Origin: CAVVYJ01 sp963752495
GTDB taxonomy: Bacteria; Pseudomonadota; Gammaproteobacteria; Burkholderiales; Methylophilaceae
Direction of reading: 5' to 3'
Length of the DNA stretch: 64,000 bases
NCBI GenBank assembly: GCA_963752495.1
Contig: CAVVYJ010000002.1
Span: 744,001 to 808,000 of the forward strand
Shown here piece after piece: positions 9,971 to 18,288 of the stretch. A program made the translations under genes and the position numbers. How positions within the stretch are numbered: position 1 is the stretch's first letter; each line of letters starts with the position of its first letter. The notes beneath the pieces were generated by a model, which worked only from the letters and a program-made list of their open reading frames with translations, did not search any database and was not told the origin of the DNA.

Positions 9971-11431
9971 ATGTCGTTAAAGTTAATACAAAATGCTGAA
10001 ATAGGAAGCGAAAAGCTGCTAACTTCACAAAAACATATACTATTGGTATTGGATGAAAAAAGTAAAAAAGACATACCCTTTATAGAAATTCTGCAAAATA
10101 AAATCAAACGCAGCAAAAGTGAATTTAAAGACCTGAATAAAAAACCGATGAGCGTGGATTTGCCCAATGGCGGTTTGGCAAGCTATGTGGTTTTGGGTGC
10201 TAATTTGACTATGTTTCAGAAGCATACCCTGTTGCGTAAGGCTGTTAAACCCTTGTTGAGTGAAAGCCCAGAGAGCCTTGCGCTATGTGTGTTTGGCGAC
10301 GATGCGACACGAGAAGCTAATGCTTGCGCTAGCTACTATGTGGCGACGGTGAACGCAGCTGACTTGCCAAACAGAAAGAAAAAAGAAACTAAAGCTACCC
10401 AGCTTAAAAGCATCAGTATTTATGGCTATAAAGCTCCGCATGATTATGGTTATGTCAATGCGCGCGTGGCTGGCAATACGCTTTGTCGCAGTCTCACAAT
10501 GCTCCCACCTAATGAGCTAACACCGCTTATTTATCGCAAAAAAATATCAGCTTTGGCTAAGCAACATGGCTGGAAGCATGAAGAGTTTGATATGGCTAAG
10601 CTAAAAAAAATGGGCGCGGGCGCATTTGTGGCAGTAGGGCAAGGTTCTGACCCGCAAGATGCGGCGATAGTACATCTGACCTACTCGCCAAAAGACGCAA
10701 AAAAACATGTTGCGCTTGTGGGTAAGGGCATTTGCTTTGACACGGGCGGACATAATCTGAAGCCAGCAAAGTATATGCAAGGTATGCATGAAGACATGAA
10801 TGGTAGCGCGGTTGCGCTTGGCGTTTTGCTGGCCGCGAGTCAGATGCAATTGCCAGTGAAGCTAGATTGCTGGCTTGCTATCGCACAAAACCATATTGGC
10901 CCACTTGCTTACAAACAGAACGATGTGGTCACAGCGCTTAACGGAATGACGATTGAAATTGTGCATACCGATGCGGAAGGGCGGATGGTGTTGGCCGACA
11001 CATTAACGCTCGCTTCGCGCGCCAAGCCGGATGTGATTTTGGATTACGCCACGCTCACTGGCAGCATGGCGGTTGCCGTGACAGATCGTATGAGCGGTGT
11101 CATCGCCAACAGGCCTGAGTTGGCCTGCAAGGCTGTTGGTGCAGGCGCTTTGGCAGGCGAGCGCATTGTGGCTTTTCCTTATGAAGAAGACATGGACAGT
11201 GATTTGGATAGCGATATTGCCGACATCAAGCAATGCACGCTTGAAGGCGGTGGCGACCACATGCATGCGGCACGTTTTATGGGAAAATTTATTGAGAACG
11301 ATGTGGCTTGGCTACATGCGGATTTGTCGAGCACTAATCGCAAAGACGGTCTGGGCGCAGTGCAATCAGACGTAAATGGCTTTGGCGTTGGTTTTGGGTT
11401 AGAGATGCTTAAAGCGCTATTGGATAAATAG
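9971..11431 (+). CDS. Leucyl aminopeptidase family (M17) protein
   Basis: A cytoplasmic dinuclear-metal aminopeptidase. The C-terminal catalytic domain keeps the M17 residues: VGKGICFDTGG with the metal-binding Lys and Asp, the LKP catalytic Lys, HEDMNGSA with a metal Asp, and HTDAEGRMVLAD with Asp, Glu and the catalytic Arg. The canonical signature begins NTDAEGR, so the His is a variant. The N-terminal ~150 residues are Lys-rich and diverge from typical PepA. At 486 residues the length is normal. The ATG follows AAGGATGATTAA. The 3' end overlaps the convergent TauE gene by 15 bases. It may differ from classical PepA in substrate. Confidence 0.88.
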   Translation: MSLKLIQNAEIGSEKLLTSQKHILLVLDEKSKKDIPFIEILQNKIKRSKSEFKDLNKKPMSVDLPNGGLASYVVLGANLTMFQKHTLLRKAVKPLLSESPESLALCVFGDDATREANACASYYVATVNAADLPNRKKKETKATQLKSISIYGYKAPHDYGYVNARVAGNTLCRSLTMLPPNELTPLIYRKKISALAKQHGWKHEEFDMAKLKKMGAGAFVAVGQGSDPQDAAIVHLTYSPKDAKKHVALVGKGICFDTGGHNLKPAKYMQGMHEDMNGSAVALGVLLAASQMQLPVKLDCWLAIAQNHIGPLAYKQNDVVTALNGMTIEIVHTDAEGRMVLADTLTLASRAKPDVILDYATLTGSMAVAVTDRMSGVIANRPELACKAVGAGALAGERIVAFPYEEDMDSDLDSDIADIKQCTLEGGGDHMHAARFMGKFIENDVAWLHADLSSTNRKDGLGAVQSDVNGFGVGFGLEMLKALLDK

Positions 11432-12223
11432 TTTTAAATATTTAATTGCTAGCATTATCGCAACAATTAATGCCAGCACGGCAAATGCTCGACGGCTGTT
11501 TTTAGGGGTTATTTTAGCTGCAAACCTTCTGCCAATTAGCATGCCTGCCAAAGTGCTAAGCCCAAACGGCAGTGCAATTTTCCAGTCAATCGCAAAATGC
11601 CACATATAAGTTAAAAGGCTTGATGTGGAAATTAGTGCGATTACAGCGAGCGATGTTGCAATGATTGTTTGCAGCTCTAAATTGCTGACTTTTCGTAGTG
11701 CGGGCACAATTACGAAGCCGCCTCCGACGCCCAGTAATCCCGAGAGCAGACCCGCCAAGCTTCCAGCTGTTCCCAGCCGCGCTGTGCATGGTGCAGTCCA
11801 GAATAGTTTGGAAGTTGCGGGATTGATTTGACACGGTGCTGCTTCTATATTTGTTGATTCTGAATATGTTTCATGCAACATACGCCACGCCACATAGGTT
11901 AATACGCCTGCAAACAAGATGCCGACAAGATTGATTGGCAGGGCGTGGCTAAGCCATACCCCAACAGGTGCAACTATTATTCCGCTGGCAGCCATTAACG
12001 CCGCTGCCTTGTAGCGAACTATGCCTGCCTTTAAGCCGAGTAATGCGCCGATTCCTGCAGATAATGCTAGTGCGAAAAGGCCAATCGGTGCAGCTTGTGT
12101 AATACTGAGATGCAAAAAGAAAACAAGTAATGGTATAGATAAAATTGCGCCACCTGCGCCTGTTATCGCTAGTATCAGGCCGACGAAAAGACCTAATACG
12201 ACTGGAATTAAGTCAAGAGGCAC
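11417..12223 (-). CDS. TauE/SafE family anion permease (probable sulfite/sulfur-compound exporter)
   Basis: An integral membrane protein of 268 residues with about eight hydrophobic segments and the two family half-repeats: GLFVGLILAITGAGGAILSIP near the N-terminus and SGLLGVGGGFVIVPAL in the middle. TauE/SafE proteins move sulfite, sulfoacetate or related anions. It starts with GTG at 12223 and sits four bases after sqr, so a role in exporting products of sulfide oxidation is likely from context. The substrate is inferred. Confidence 0.85.
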   Translation of the reverse strand: MPLDLIPVVLGLFVGLILAITGAGGAILSIPLLVFFLHLSITQAAPIGLFALALSAGIGALLGLKAGIVRYKAAALMAASGIIVAPVGVWLSHALPINLVGILFAGVLTYVAWRMLHETYSESTNIEAAPCQINPATSKLFWTAPCTARLGTAGSLAGLLSGLLGVGGGFVIVPALRKVSNLELQTIIATSLAVIALISTSSLLTYMWHFAIDWKIALPFGLSTLAGMLIGRRFAAKITPKNSRRAFAVLALIVAIMLAIKYLKLFIQ

Positions 12224-12226
12224 GGT

Positions 12227-13475
12227 TTATTTATGTTCTGGGTTGGTAGACTCTGCAAGCCATTCGCGACCTTTTAGCATGCCGTTCCAGTATAACCAAG
12301 GGAGAATTGTTTTTTTAAGCAACCAATTTATTCTTCTCGGTTTAGTGGAGTCTAGTGGAAAGGTTGGGAGTAACTTGCCGCCATAACCAAACTCAGCCAA
12401 GATAACCTTGCCGAGCTCTACAGTGAGTGGGCAAGAGCCGTAACCATCGTAAGTGGTGGTGAGGGCTTCCCCAGTGCGTAGGGCAATTATGTTTTCAGCC
12501 ACCACCACAATTTGTTTGCGTGCGGCTGCTGCTGTTTTTGCATTTGGTGATGAGCATACATCGCCAAGGCTGAATATATTTGGGTAACGTGCATGCTGCA
12601 AGGTGGTGTGATTCACTTCTACCCAGCCAGCGCCATCGGACAGAGTGCTCTGTTTAATAAAATCTGGCGGGCTTTGTGGGGGCACAACATGGAGCATGTC
12701 GAATGACTTTTCTACTTTTGTGATGTTGCCTTCAGTGTCTTTTACGTTAAACCAGGCTTTTTTGTTTGCACCGTCTACTTGCACTAGTGTGGAATTAAAA
12801 CTAAGTTTCGCGTTATAGCGTTTGATGTATTCCATCAGTGGGGGCACATAAGTCGCCACACCAAACAATACAGGACCGGCATTGTTGAAATCTACTTCGA
12901 TATTTTTTAAAACACCGGATTTTTCCCAATTTGAGCAAGATAGATACATGGCTTTTTGCGGAGCGCCAGCACATTTAATTGGCATAGGGGGCTGCGTAAA
13001 AATCGCTTTACCGGACTTTAGACCTTGTACGAGTTGCCAGGTATAAGGCGCTAAATCGAAGCGATAATTAGAGGTCACGCCATTTTTGACCCAAAGTTTC
13101 ATTTAAACCAGGAATTGCATCCCAATTAATTTTTAAACCAGCAGCAACTACTAATTGCTGGTATTCAATCGGTTCGGCATTTTCAATTAAGACTAGATTT
13201 TTTTCCGGGTCAAAACCGGTTGCTTTAGCTTGTACCCATTCAGCGCCGCGGGGAATGCAATCAGCCATATTGCGCTCGGTTTTTGCCACATCAAACTCGC
13301 CGCCGCCTACCAATGTCCATGCGGGTTGGTAGTAATGCTTGCCTGAGGGTTCGATAATGGTGACTTTTAAATGTGCCTGGCGCTTGAGTAAACTTGCAGC
13401 CAAGCCAATGCCAGCAGCACCTCCACCAACTATCACAACTTCACGTGCACCTGTCCAATTGCATGCTGCTTCCAT
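12227..13475 (-). CDS. sqr: Sulfide:quinone oxidoreductase, frameshifted
   Basis: A flavoprotein at the inner membrane that oxidises sulfide and passes electrons to quinone. The FAD motif is VVIVGGGAAGIGLAASLL at residues 11-28; the fragments carry the Cys residues expected of SQR (DCIPRGAEW, MYLSCSNWEKSG) and the second FAD motif SLGDVCSSPNAKTAAAAR. The frame breaks at the A5 run at 13083-13087; a sixth A gives LGQKNGVTSNYRFD, the usual SQR sequence. This points to a sequencing error, not a pseudogene. The start ATG at 13475 follows AGGAAATCAA. It is in an operon with the BigR-like repressor and the DUF442 protein. Confidence 0.9.
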
Positions 13476-13501
13476 TTGATTTCCTAAATAATTAAATGTG
13501 T

Positions 13502-13957
13502 CTACTTGCTGCTAAGTTTGCGTACCAATTTAGTAATTAAGCATTTGTTTTTAAAAAAATTACAAATTTTTTGCATTAGCCAGTTTTGTTTTGCGGAGCT
13601 CGTGCTGCCATGACTATTTTTATTTGATGCTTGTTGATACAGATTGCTCGCTCGATTACCTGTTCTGCAAAAACCTAAAATAGGGGTTGGTACATTAAGT
13701 AAAAAGGTTGCACATTCGGCCACATTGGCTTCAGTAATGTTGCCCGGAATCACTGGGATATGAACATATGTTAATCCAGCGCTTTCAGCGGCAGCCTTAA
13801 TAGCTTCGCTAAGTGGTTGTTCCACACCGCCTTCACCATCTGGACGATTGTTAATAATTGTCTTGAACCCTAGCGCGGCAATTTCTGCCACATCGTCTAC
13901 GGTAATTTGTGGAGAGGTGCTAAATTTATCTGAGATGCGAGTGATGATGAGTGCCAT
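13502..13957 (-). CDS. DUF442 (Blh N-terminal type) phosphatase/sulfurtransferase-like protein
   Basis: A 151-residue protein matching the DUF442 family: FSTSPQITVDDVAEIAALGFKT, then IINNRPDGE and a Cys loop GFCRTGNRAS resembling the P-loop of dual-specificity phosphatases or rhodanese-like enzymes. In Blh proteins of the BigR regulon this domain is fused N-terminally to an ETHE1-like persulfide dioxygenase. Here it is a separate gene between bigR and sqr, while the dioxygenase is divergently transcribed. The C-terminal ~45 residues are basic and look unrelated to the fold. The RBS AGGAAAAC precedes the ATG. Confidence 0.8.
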   Translation of the reverse strand: MALIITRISDKFSTSPQITVDDVAEIAALGFKTIINNRPDGEGGVEQPLSEAIKAAAESAGLTYVHIPVIPGNITEANVAECATFLLNVPTPILGFCRTGNRASNLYQQASNKNSHGSTSSAKQNWLMQKICNFFKNKCLITKLVRKLSSK

Positions 13958-13972
13958 GATAGTTTTCCTAGT

Positions 13973-14305
13973 TTATTTACTGATGTTGCAAAGCTGTTGC
14001 GATAGCACGCGCATTATCGCAAGCGCGGGTTCGCTGGATATGCTGTAGTAAATATTTTTACCTTCGCGTCTTGTTTTAACGAGCTCTGCCTCGCGCAATA
14101 CGGTGAGCTGCTGCGATAAGCTGGGTTGTCGAATGTCTAAAATTTCCTCAAGCTCGCCTACCGATCTTTCGCCTTGGGAAAGCTGGCATAGCAACATTAG
14201 TCTGTCGGCATTCGCCATGCTCTTCATGAGGCTGGATGCTCTATCTGCAGACGTTCTTAAGTCGTTAAAATTAATTCCGCCGGTTTGTATCAGGGTTTCA
14301 GCCAT
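13973..14305 (-). CDS. bigR: ArsR-family repressor, BigR/SqrR-like, sulfide/persulfide sensing
   Basis: A 110-residue winged-helix repressor with a recognition helix region QPSLSQQLTVLREAELVKTRREGKNIYYSI. Cys40 (LMLLCQLSQGERSVGELEEIL) and Cys106 (SQQLCNISK) match the pair that forms a disulfide or tetrasulfide in BigR/SqrR when persulfides accumulate, releasing DNA. First gene of the operon with the DUF442 gene, sqr and the tauE-like gene, and divergent from the persulfide dioxygenase. It very likely controls both directions from the AT-rich gap. Identification rests on family motifs and context. Confidence 0.88.
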   Translation of the reverse strand: MAETLIQTGGINFNDLRTSADRASSLMKSMANADRLMLLCQLSQGERSVGELEEILDIRQPSLSQQLTVLREAELVKTRREGKNIYYSISSEPALAIMRVLSQQLCNISK

Positions 14306-14343
14306 CGTTTTGATTTATCTCAATAGGGGTTGAAGTAATGATT

Positions 14344-14390
14344 GCATATAGTATATAAATATATATAATATAATTTGTTAATATATTATA
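14344..14390. promoter_or_regulatory. AT-rich divergent promoter/operator region of the sulfide regulon
   Basis: The 94 bases between bigR and the dioxygenase gene are almost only A and T from 14345 on. They contain a perfect 10-bp palindrome, TAATATATTA at 14379-14388, and repeated TATATA-type dyads (14347-14371). AT-rich dyads are typical of BigR-type operators, and such a site here would repress both transcripts. The exact half-sites cannot be chosen by eye. Confidence 0.5.
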
Positions 14391-14399
14391 GGATATTTT

Positions 14400-15101
14400 A
14401 TGTTTAAGCAAATGTTTGATATTGAGTCATCTACATTCACCTATTTAATTGTAGATGACGAAACGCGCGATGCTGTGTTGATTGATCCGGTGGACACTCA
14501 TTTGGATAGTTACTTGGCCATGTTAAAAGAGCTTAATTGCAATCTTAAATACTCGTTAGAGACACATGTACATGCTGACCATGTCACCGCTAGTGGCATG
14601 CTACGCAACGCCACACAAGCGCAGACAGGGGTAAATCAGGCCTGTGGAGCTGAAGCGGCGAGCTTGCAACTAAAAGATGGCGATGAGCTTATCTTCGGCA
14701 CACAAAAAATCTATGTGATTGCAACGCCAGGCCATACGCCAGGCAGTACCAGTTTTTTGTGGCATGACAGATTATTTACAGGGGATGCATTATTGATTAA
14801 TGGTTGTGGGCGTACGGATTTTCAGGGAGGAGATGCCGGGGCTCTGTATGACTGCATTACAAATAAATTATTTACGTTGCCGGATGATACTTTGGTTTAT
14901 CCGGGGCATGATTATAACGGCAGGCGCGTAAGCTGCATTGGTCAGGAAAAAACCATAAATCCAAGATTGGCTGGTAAAACGCGCGATGAGTTTATAGCGA
15001 TAATGAAATCGTTAAATCTTCCCAGACCTAAAATGATTGATGTTGCCGTGCCTGCAAATCGTATGTGTGGAGTGACTGAAGAAATGATGCCGCAAGGGTA
15101 A
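14400..15101 (+). CDS. ETHE1-like persulfide dioxygenase (metallo-beta-lactamase fold)
   Basis: Oxidises glutathione persulfide, or a related persulfide made by SQR, to sulfite using O2 and one Fe(II). The MBL-fold motif is THVHADHVTAS (His56, His58, Asp60, His61); ATPGHTPGS gives the next His and TGDALLINGCGRTDFQGGD carries the bridging Asp and the ETHE1 signature GRTDFQ. YPGHDY supplies the last His. 233 residues is normal for ETHE1. It lacks the DUF442 domain found on Blh. It is divergent from bigR, whose operator probably also controls it. Confidence 0.92.
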   Translation: MFKQMFDIESSTFTYLIVDDETRDAVLIDPVDTHLDSYLAMLKELNCNLKYSLETHVHADHVTASGMLRNATQAQTGVNQACGAEAASLQLKDGDELIFGTQKIYVIATPGHTPGSTSFLWHDRLFTGDALLINGCGRTDFQGGDAGALYDCITNKLFTLPDDTLVYPGHDYNGRRVSCIGQEKTINPRLAGKTRDEFIAIMKSLNLPRPKMIDVAVPANRMCGVTEEMMPQG

Positions 15102-15107
15102 AATATT

Positions 15108-15138
15108 GAATAACCCCATGATTAAAAAAGGGTTATTC
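15108..15138 (+). terminator. Stem-loop after the dioxygenase gene
   Basis: GAATAACCC (15108-15116) and GGGTTATTC (15130-15138) make a perfect 9-bp stem with a 13-base loop, seven bases after the dioxygenase stop. No T tract follows on the plus strand, so it is a weak or factor-dependent terminator, or an operator for the downstream Crp/Fnr gene. Confidence 0.4.
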
Positions 15139-15212
15139 AAGTAGATATAGACATTGTAATTTTTCGCGTTACAATCCAATTAAATTGATAATAAGATTTA
15201 TTTGGGGATGTA

Positions 15213-15878
15213 ATGCAAAACGCAAATAGCCTTGCCTGGCTGGAGCAATTTCCGCCGCTTTTACATTTAGAGCAAAGTGCACGTGACCTGCTAGCCAAAT
15301 CAACACGCGTGGTGGAAGCGCCCGTTGGTACCGTTGGTTACCGGGAAGGTGGCCCCTGCGGGGCATATGTAATGAGGCTTGCAGGGCAGTCGCGCGTGTA
15401 TAAAATGTCGTCAGGCGGACGTGAAATTTTGCTTTATCGCGTTGGTCCTGGCGAGACTTGCGTGATTACCACGACATGTCTTTTGGGCAACAGCGATTAT
15501 CCAGCCTCAACAGTTGTGGAAGAGCCTATTCGCGACGTGATTATTCCTGCCGCTGCATTTAATCAATTGATGGTCGATTCTAAAGTGTTTCGTACTTTTG
15601 TGATGACCAATTACGGCGCACTGATTAGTGATTTAATTGTGTTGTTGGATGAAGTGGCTTTTCATAGCCTTGATGCGCGTTTAGCTAAACTGCTATTGGA
15701 TGCAAACGATAAAACAATTCACCGCACACATCAGCAGATTGCCGATGAGCTGGGTACGGCGCGCGAAGTGGTGAGCAGGCAATTAAAACGTTTCGAGCAA
15801 AAAAACTGGGTCACACTTGGCCGCGGCCAAGTCGAAATACTTGACCGCGAAGCACTCACAAAGCTAGCCAGCACTTAA
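15213..15878 (+). CDS. Crp/Fnr family transcriptional regulator
   Basis: A 221-residue regulator with an N-terminal cyclic-nucleotide-binding-like beta barrel and a C-terminal winged helix (THQQIADELGTAREVVSRQLKRFEQKNWV at about 170-197). It lacks the N-terminal Cys cluster of oxygen-sensing Fnr. It has three Cys in the sensor domain (GPCGAYV, GETCVITTTCLLG), as in a subgroup of Crp/Fnr proteins. Standing after the persulfide dioxygenase it could add redox or sulfur control to the module, but this is inference from position. Confidence 0.85.
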   Translation: MQNANSLAWLEQFPPLLHLEQSARDLLAKSTRVVEAPVGTVGYREGGPCGAYVMRLAGQSRVYKMSSGGREILLYRVGPGETCVITTTCLLGNSDYPASTVVEEPIRDVIIPAAAFNQLMVDSKVFRTFVMTNYGALISDLIVLLDEVAFHSLDARLAKLLLDANDKTIHRTHQQIADELGTAREVVSRQLKRFEQKNWVTLGRGQVEILDREALTKLAST

Positions 15879-15898
15879 CAGTCTGCAGCATTTTCTGA

Positions 15899-16855
15899 TT
15901 ACTTTTGAGGCAGTGCGCAGTTGTTGCACTTACCCTTTACCGTATCAAAACCTTTTACGGTGTCGAGCCCTTTTACATCTTTAAAGTTTGCAGCGTCAAT
16001 TTCGGCGTTGGTTAAATCTGCACCGGTTAAATCTGCACCGGTTAAATTGGCACTGTTTAAATCAGCCCGATAAAGATTGGTATTGCGTAAATTTGCGCCA
16101 CTTAAATCGCCAAAGGTGAATGCAGCAATGTTTAAATCAGCGCCTTCAAAATTTGCACCTGCGAAATTACCGCCAACAGAATCGAATTTCATCTGCCCCA
16201 TAGGCTGATTTCCTACGTCGAGACCAAAACGGCCTTTGGTTGCATTAATGCCGCTCATATCCACCTTGCCTAGCGTGCCGATAACGCGTGCATTGCTAAG
16301 GTTAGCGCCTTTAAAAATGGTTTTATCGAAAATCGGCTGAAAAATCGTCGCGTTACTTAAATTGGCGTTACTAAAGTCTGCATTTTCTATGCGCGCAAGG
16401 TTTAAATAGGCACCTTGCATATTTGCGCCAATGAGTTTTGCACCTTTAAGTTCTGCGCCAAAAAAGCTCACGTTTTGCATGTTGCAGTGACTTAGATCCA
16501 TGCCATTAAATATTAAGTAGCCAAGATCTTTATTCGTTAAATCACAGGTTTTGCTGTTAATTTGTGCCAATGCATCAGCTTGACTCATTTTAACGCGTTC
16601 GGGCTCAGCGTTCTTTGCATAAAATGCTGCAGCCTTGGCGATGACTTCTTTTGGGTTTTCTAAAAATGTATCTTTACCTTCTTCACTGCCAAAACAATAA
16701 GTTTTGCCTTCGTATAAACTTGTAATCAAACATTGTGTTTTATGTACCTTACCCTGCGCCAAGCTTGCTGTGCAGTGGTCACCAAACTCGCCTGCAAAAG
16801 CCATGTTGCTAAATAGTAGCGTGATGCAGGCTAATATCAATTTAATTCGTTCCAT
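15899..16855 (-). CDS. Secreted YHS-domain and pentapeptide-repeat protein
   Basis: The ATG at 16855 follows GGAGAAACATC and opens a signal peptide (MERIKLILACITLLFSNMAFA). The mature N-terminus fits a YHS domain: HCTASLAQGKVHKTQC, then GKTYCFGSEEGKDTFLENP, a small putative metal-binding fold. From about residue 105 to 300 there are A(D/N)LXX pentapeptide repeats forming a right-handed beta helix, interrupted by a stretch around 195-230. The tail ends in GKCNNCALPQK. It is a periplasmic protein of unknown function. Four Cys lie in the YHS part. It is convergent with the Crp/Fnr gene. Confidence 0.75.
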   Translation of the reverse strand: MERIKLILACITLLFSNMAFAGEFGDHCTASLAQGKVHKTQCLITSLYEGKTYCFGSEEGKDTFLENPKEVIAKAAAFYAKNAEPERVKMSQADALAQINSKTCDLTNKDLGYLIFNGMDLSHCNMQNVSFFGAELKGAKLIGANMQGAYLNLARIENADFSNANLSNATIFQPIFDKTIFKGANLSNARVIGTLGKVDMSGINATKGRFGLDVGNQPMGQMKFDSVGGNFAGANFEGADLNIAAFTFGDLSGANLRNTNLYRADLNSANLTGADLTGADLTNAEIDAANFKDVKGLDTVKGFDTVKGKCNNCALPQK

Positions 16856-17105
16856 GATGTTTCTCCACAAAAAATTATTATTAATATAGACCGCTTACAA
16901 CAACGGATGTTTGCAGTATAGGCGCTATTTGGCGAGCCTCAGTAACTCTGGTCACAAAGCATATAAGTAGCATTAGCAGCCTTCTAATGAAAATCATGAA
17001 TTCACCCTAATAATGTCTTTTTGCGTAGGCAAACTTTTTTTTGCGGCGTTATGTGCTCATCTGCCCAAAATTAAAAGCAGAGAAAACTCAAAGAGGAGAG
17101 TTAAA

Positions 17106-17723
17106 GTGAAAAACGTATTATTAGTAGGTATGGTATTAGCAACAACATCAGTGAGTGCATTTGCAAATCATGATGATTATGAAGACCGTGCACGTGTAAT
17201 TTCCGTTGCACCGCAATTTGAGCGTGTGAATACTCCACGCCAGGAATGCCGCACTGAGTATGTGCGCGAGAGTTATTACGAAGCGCCTAGACGCTCTGTT
17301 GGTGGTGCCATTATCGGTGGCGTAGCGGGTGGTCTGTTAGGTAGCACGATTGGCCGTGGTAGTGGCCGAGTAGCTGCAGCAGCTGTAGGTGCTGGTGTAG
17401 GTGCTATCGTAGGTGACCGTGTAGATAATAGTGGCCGTGATTATCGTGGCCGTGAACGTGTGGAAACACGCCCTGTGGAAACTTGTCAAACGGTTGATAA
17501 CTGGCACCAAGTTCCAGCCGGTTATTTGGTGAACTATGAATACAATGGTCGCCAATACTCAACCGTGACGCAAGAAGATCCAGGTCGTTTTATTCCCGTG
17601 CATGTGGAAGTGCGTCCAAGCGGTTATGTGACAGATGTTGTTTACAGACCTGGTCGCGATGATGATCGTTGGAAACACGGACAGGGTTATGGACATCGTA
17701 AACACGAACGTAAATACTGGTAA
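17106..17723 (+). CDS. Glycine-zipper 2TM domain surface protein
   Basis: The GTG at 17106 follows a strong GAGGAG and starts a clear signal peptide (VKNVLLVGMVLATTSVSAFA); longer in-frame extensions upstream have no RBS. The centre holds a glycine-zipper hairpin (GGAIIGGVAGGLLGSTIG, then AAAVGAGVGAIVGDRV) of the Rick_17kDa/2TM type. The C-terminus is a beta-rich domain with NYEYNGRQYSTVTQEDPG and ends in a His/Lys/Arg-rich tail. Such proteins are envelope proteins of unclear function in many betaproteobacteria. A terminator follows. Confidence 0.8.
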   Translation: MKNVLLVGMVLATTSVSAFANHDDYEDRARVISVAPQFERVNTPRQECRTEYVRESYYEAPRRSVGGAIIGGVAGGLLGSTIGRGSGRVAAAAVGAGVGAIVGDRVDNSGRDYRGRERVETRPVETCQTVDNWHQVPAGYLVNYEYNGRQYSTVTQEDPGRFIPVHVEVRPSGYVTDVVYRPGRDDDRWKHGQGYGHRKHERKYW

Positions 17724-17742
17724 TTAGTTAATTAGTTGTATC

Positions 17743-17784
17743 AAAGCCGCCCTAAGAGAAATCTTAGGTGCGGCTTTTGTTTTG
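17743..17784 (+). terminator. Rho-independent terminator after the glycine-zipper gene
   Basis: AAAGCCGC-CCTAAG pairs with CTTAGG-TGCGGCTTTT around the AGAAAT loop, followed by TTTTGTTTT. A bipartite stem with T-rich tail, placed 20 bases after the stop. Confidence 0.85.
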
Positions 17785-17799
17785 GTATAATTTGGCATC

Positions 17800-18288
17800 G
17801 TGCCATTCCAATTTCTCACTCGCTTATTTTCAAAAACATCCAACGCTGCAATTGCATTCAGGCAAGCGGGCGGTAGCGCGCAGCATGCCTATTGGCTATT
17901 CGCCGCACCTGTGCACATGCAACTTGGGCAGACTAGTTGCTTTCTTTCCAACCCCGCGCCAATATTGGCTTCTGGCGATGCTGCGCTAGCACTTGTTTTA
18001 AGTTTAAATCAGCATTTCAACCAAGATGGCTTGTATTTTTACCTGCAAAATGACATTTGGTTTTTAGGCTTAGATGCCGACCCAAAAATTACTACAACAT
18101 CCATTGAAAAAGTAGTGAATAAAGACGTCGCACCTTATCTGCCTAAAGGTGAGGGCGCTTTGGCGTGGGCAAAGCTGCAAAATGAAATTCAAATGCTGTT
18201 GTTCTCACATCCTGTGAATGGCGCGCGTGAAGCGCGTGGTGACCTGCCGATTAACAGTTTGTGGTTTTACGGATTGACTGCTTCGTGA
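17800..18288 (+). CDS. recJ-linked hypothetical protein, like the C-terminal part of a betaproteobacterial phosphoglycerate-mutase-annotated family
   Basis: 162 residues from a GTG start. The segment LNQHFNQDGLYFY, then LPKGEGALAWAKLQNEIQMLLFSHPVNGAREARGDLPINSLWFYG resembles the C-terminal half of proteins that in betaproteobacteria lie directly upstream of recJ and are often annotated as phosphoglycerate mutase. From memory those are about twice as long; the N-terminal half is absent here and the upstream DNA is a terminator, so this is a natural short version or a truncation. It overlaps recJ by four bases (GTGA), which indicates coupling. No catalytic motif is recognised. Confidence 0.65.
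   Translation: MPFQFLTRLFSKTSNAAIAFRQAGGSAQHAYWLFAAPVHMQLGQTSCFLSNPAPILASGDAALALVLSLNQHFNQDGLYFYLQNDIWFLGLDADPKITTTSIEKVVNKDVAPYLPKGEGALAWAKLQNEIQMLLFSHPVNGAREARGDLPINSLWFYGLTAS

Noticed and set aside
15108..15138. Strong intrinsic terminator after the persulfide dioxygenase gene
   Set aside because: The stem is good but no T tract follows on the plus strand; listed only as a weak stem-loop.
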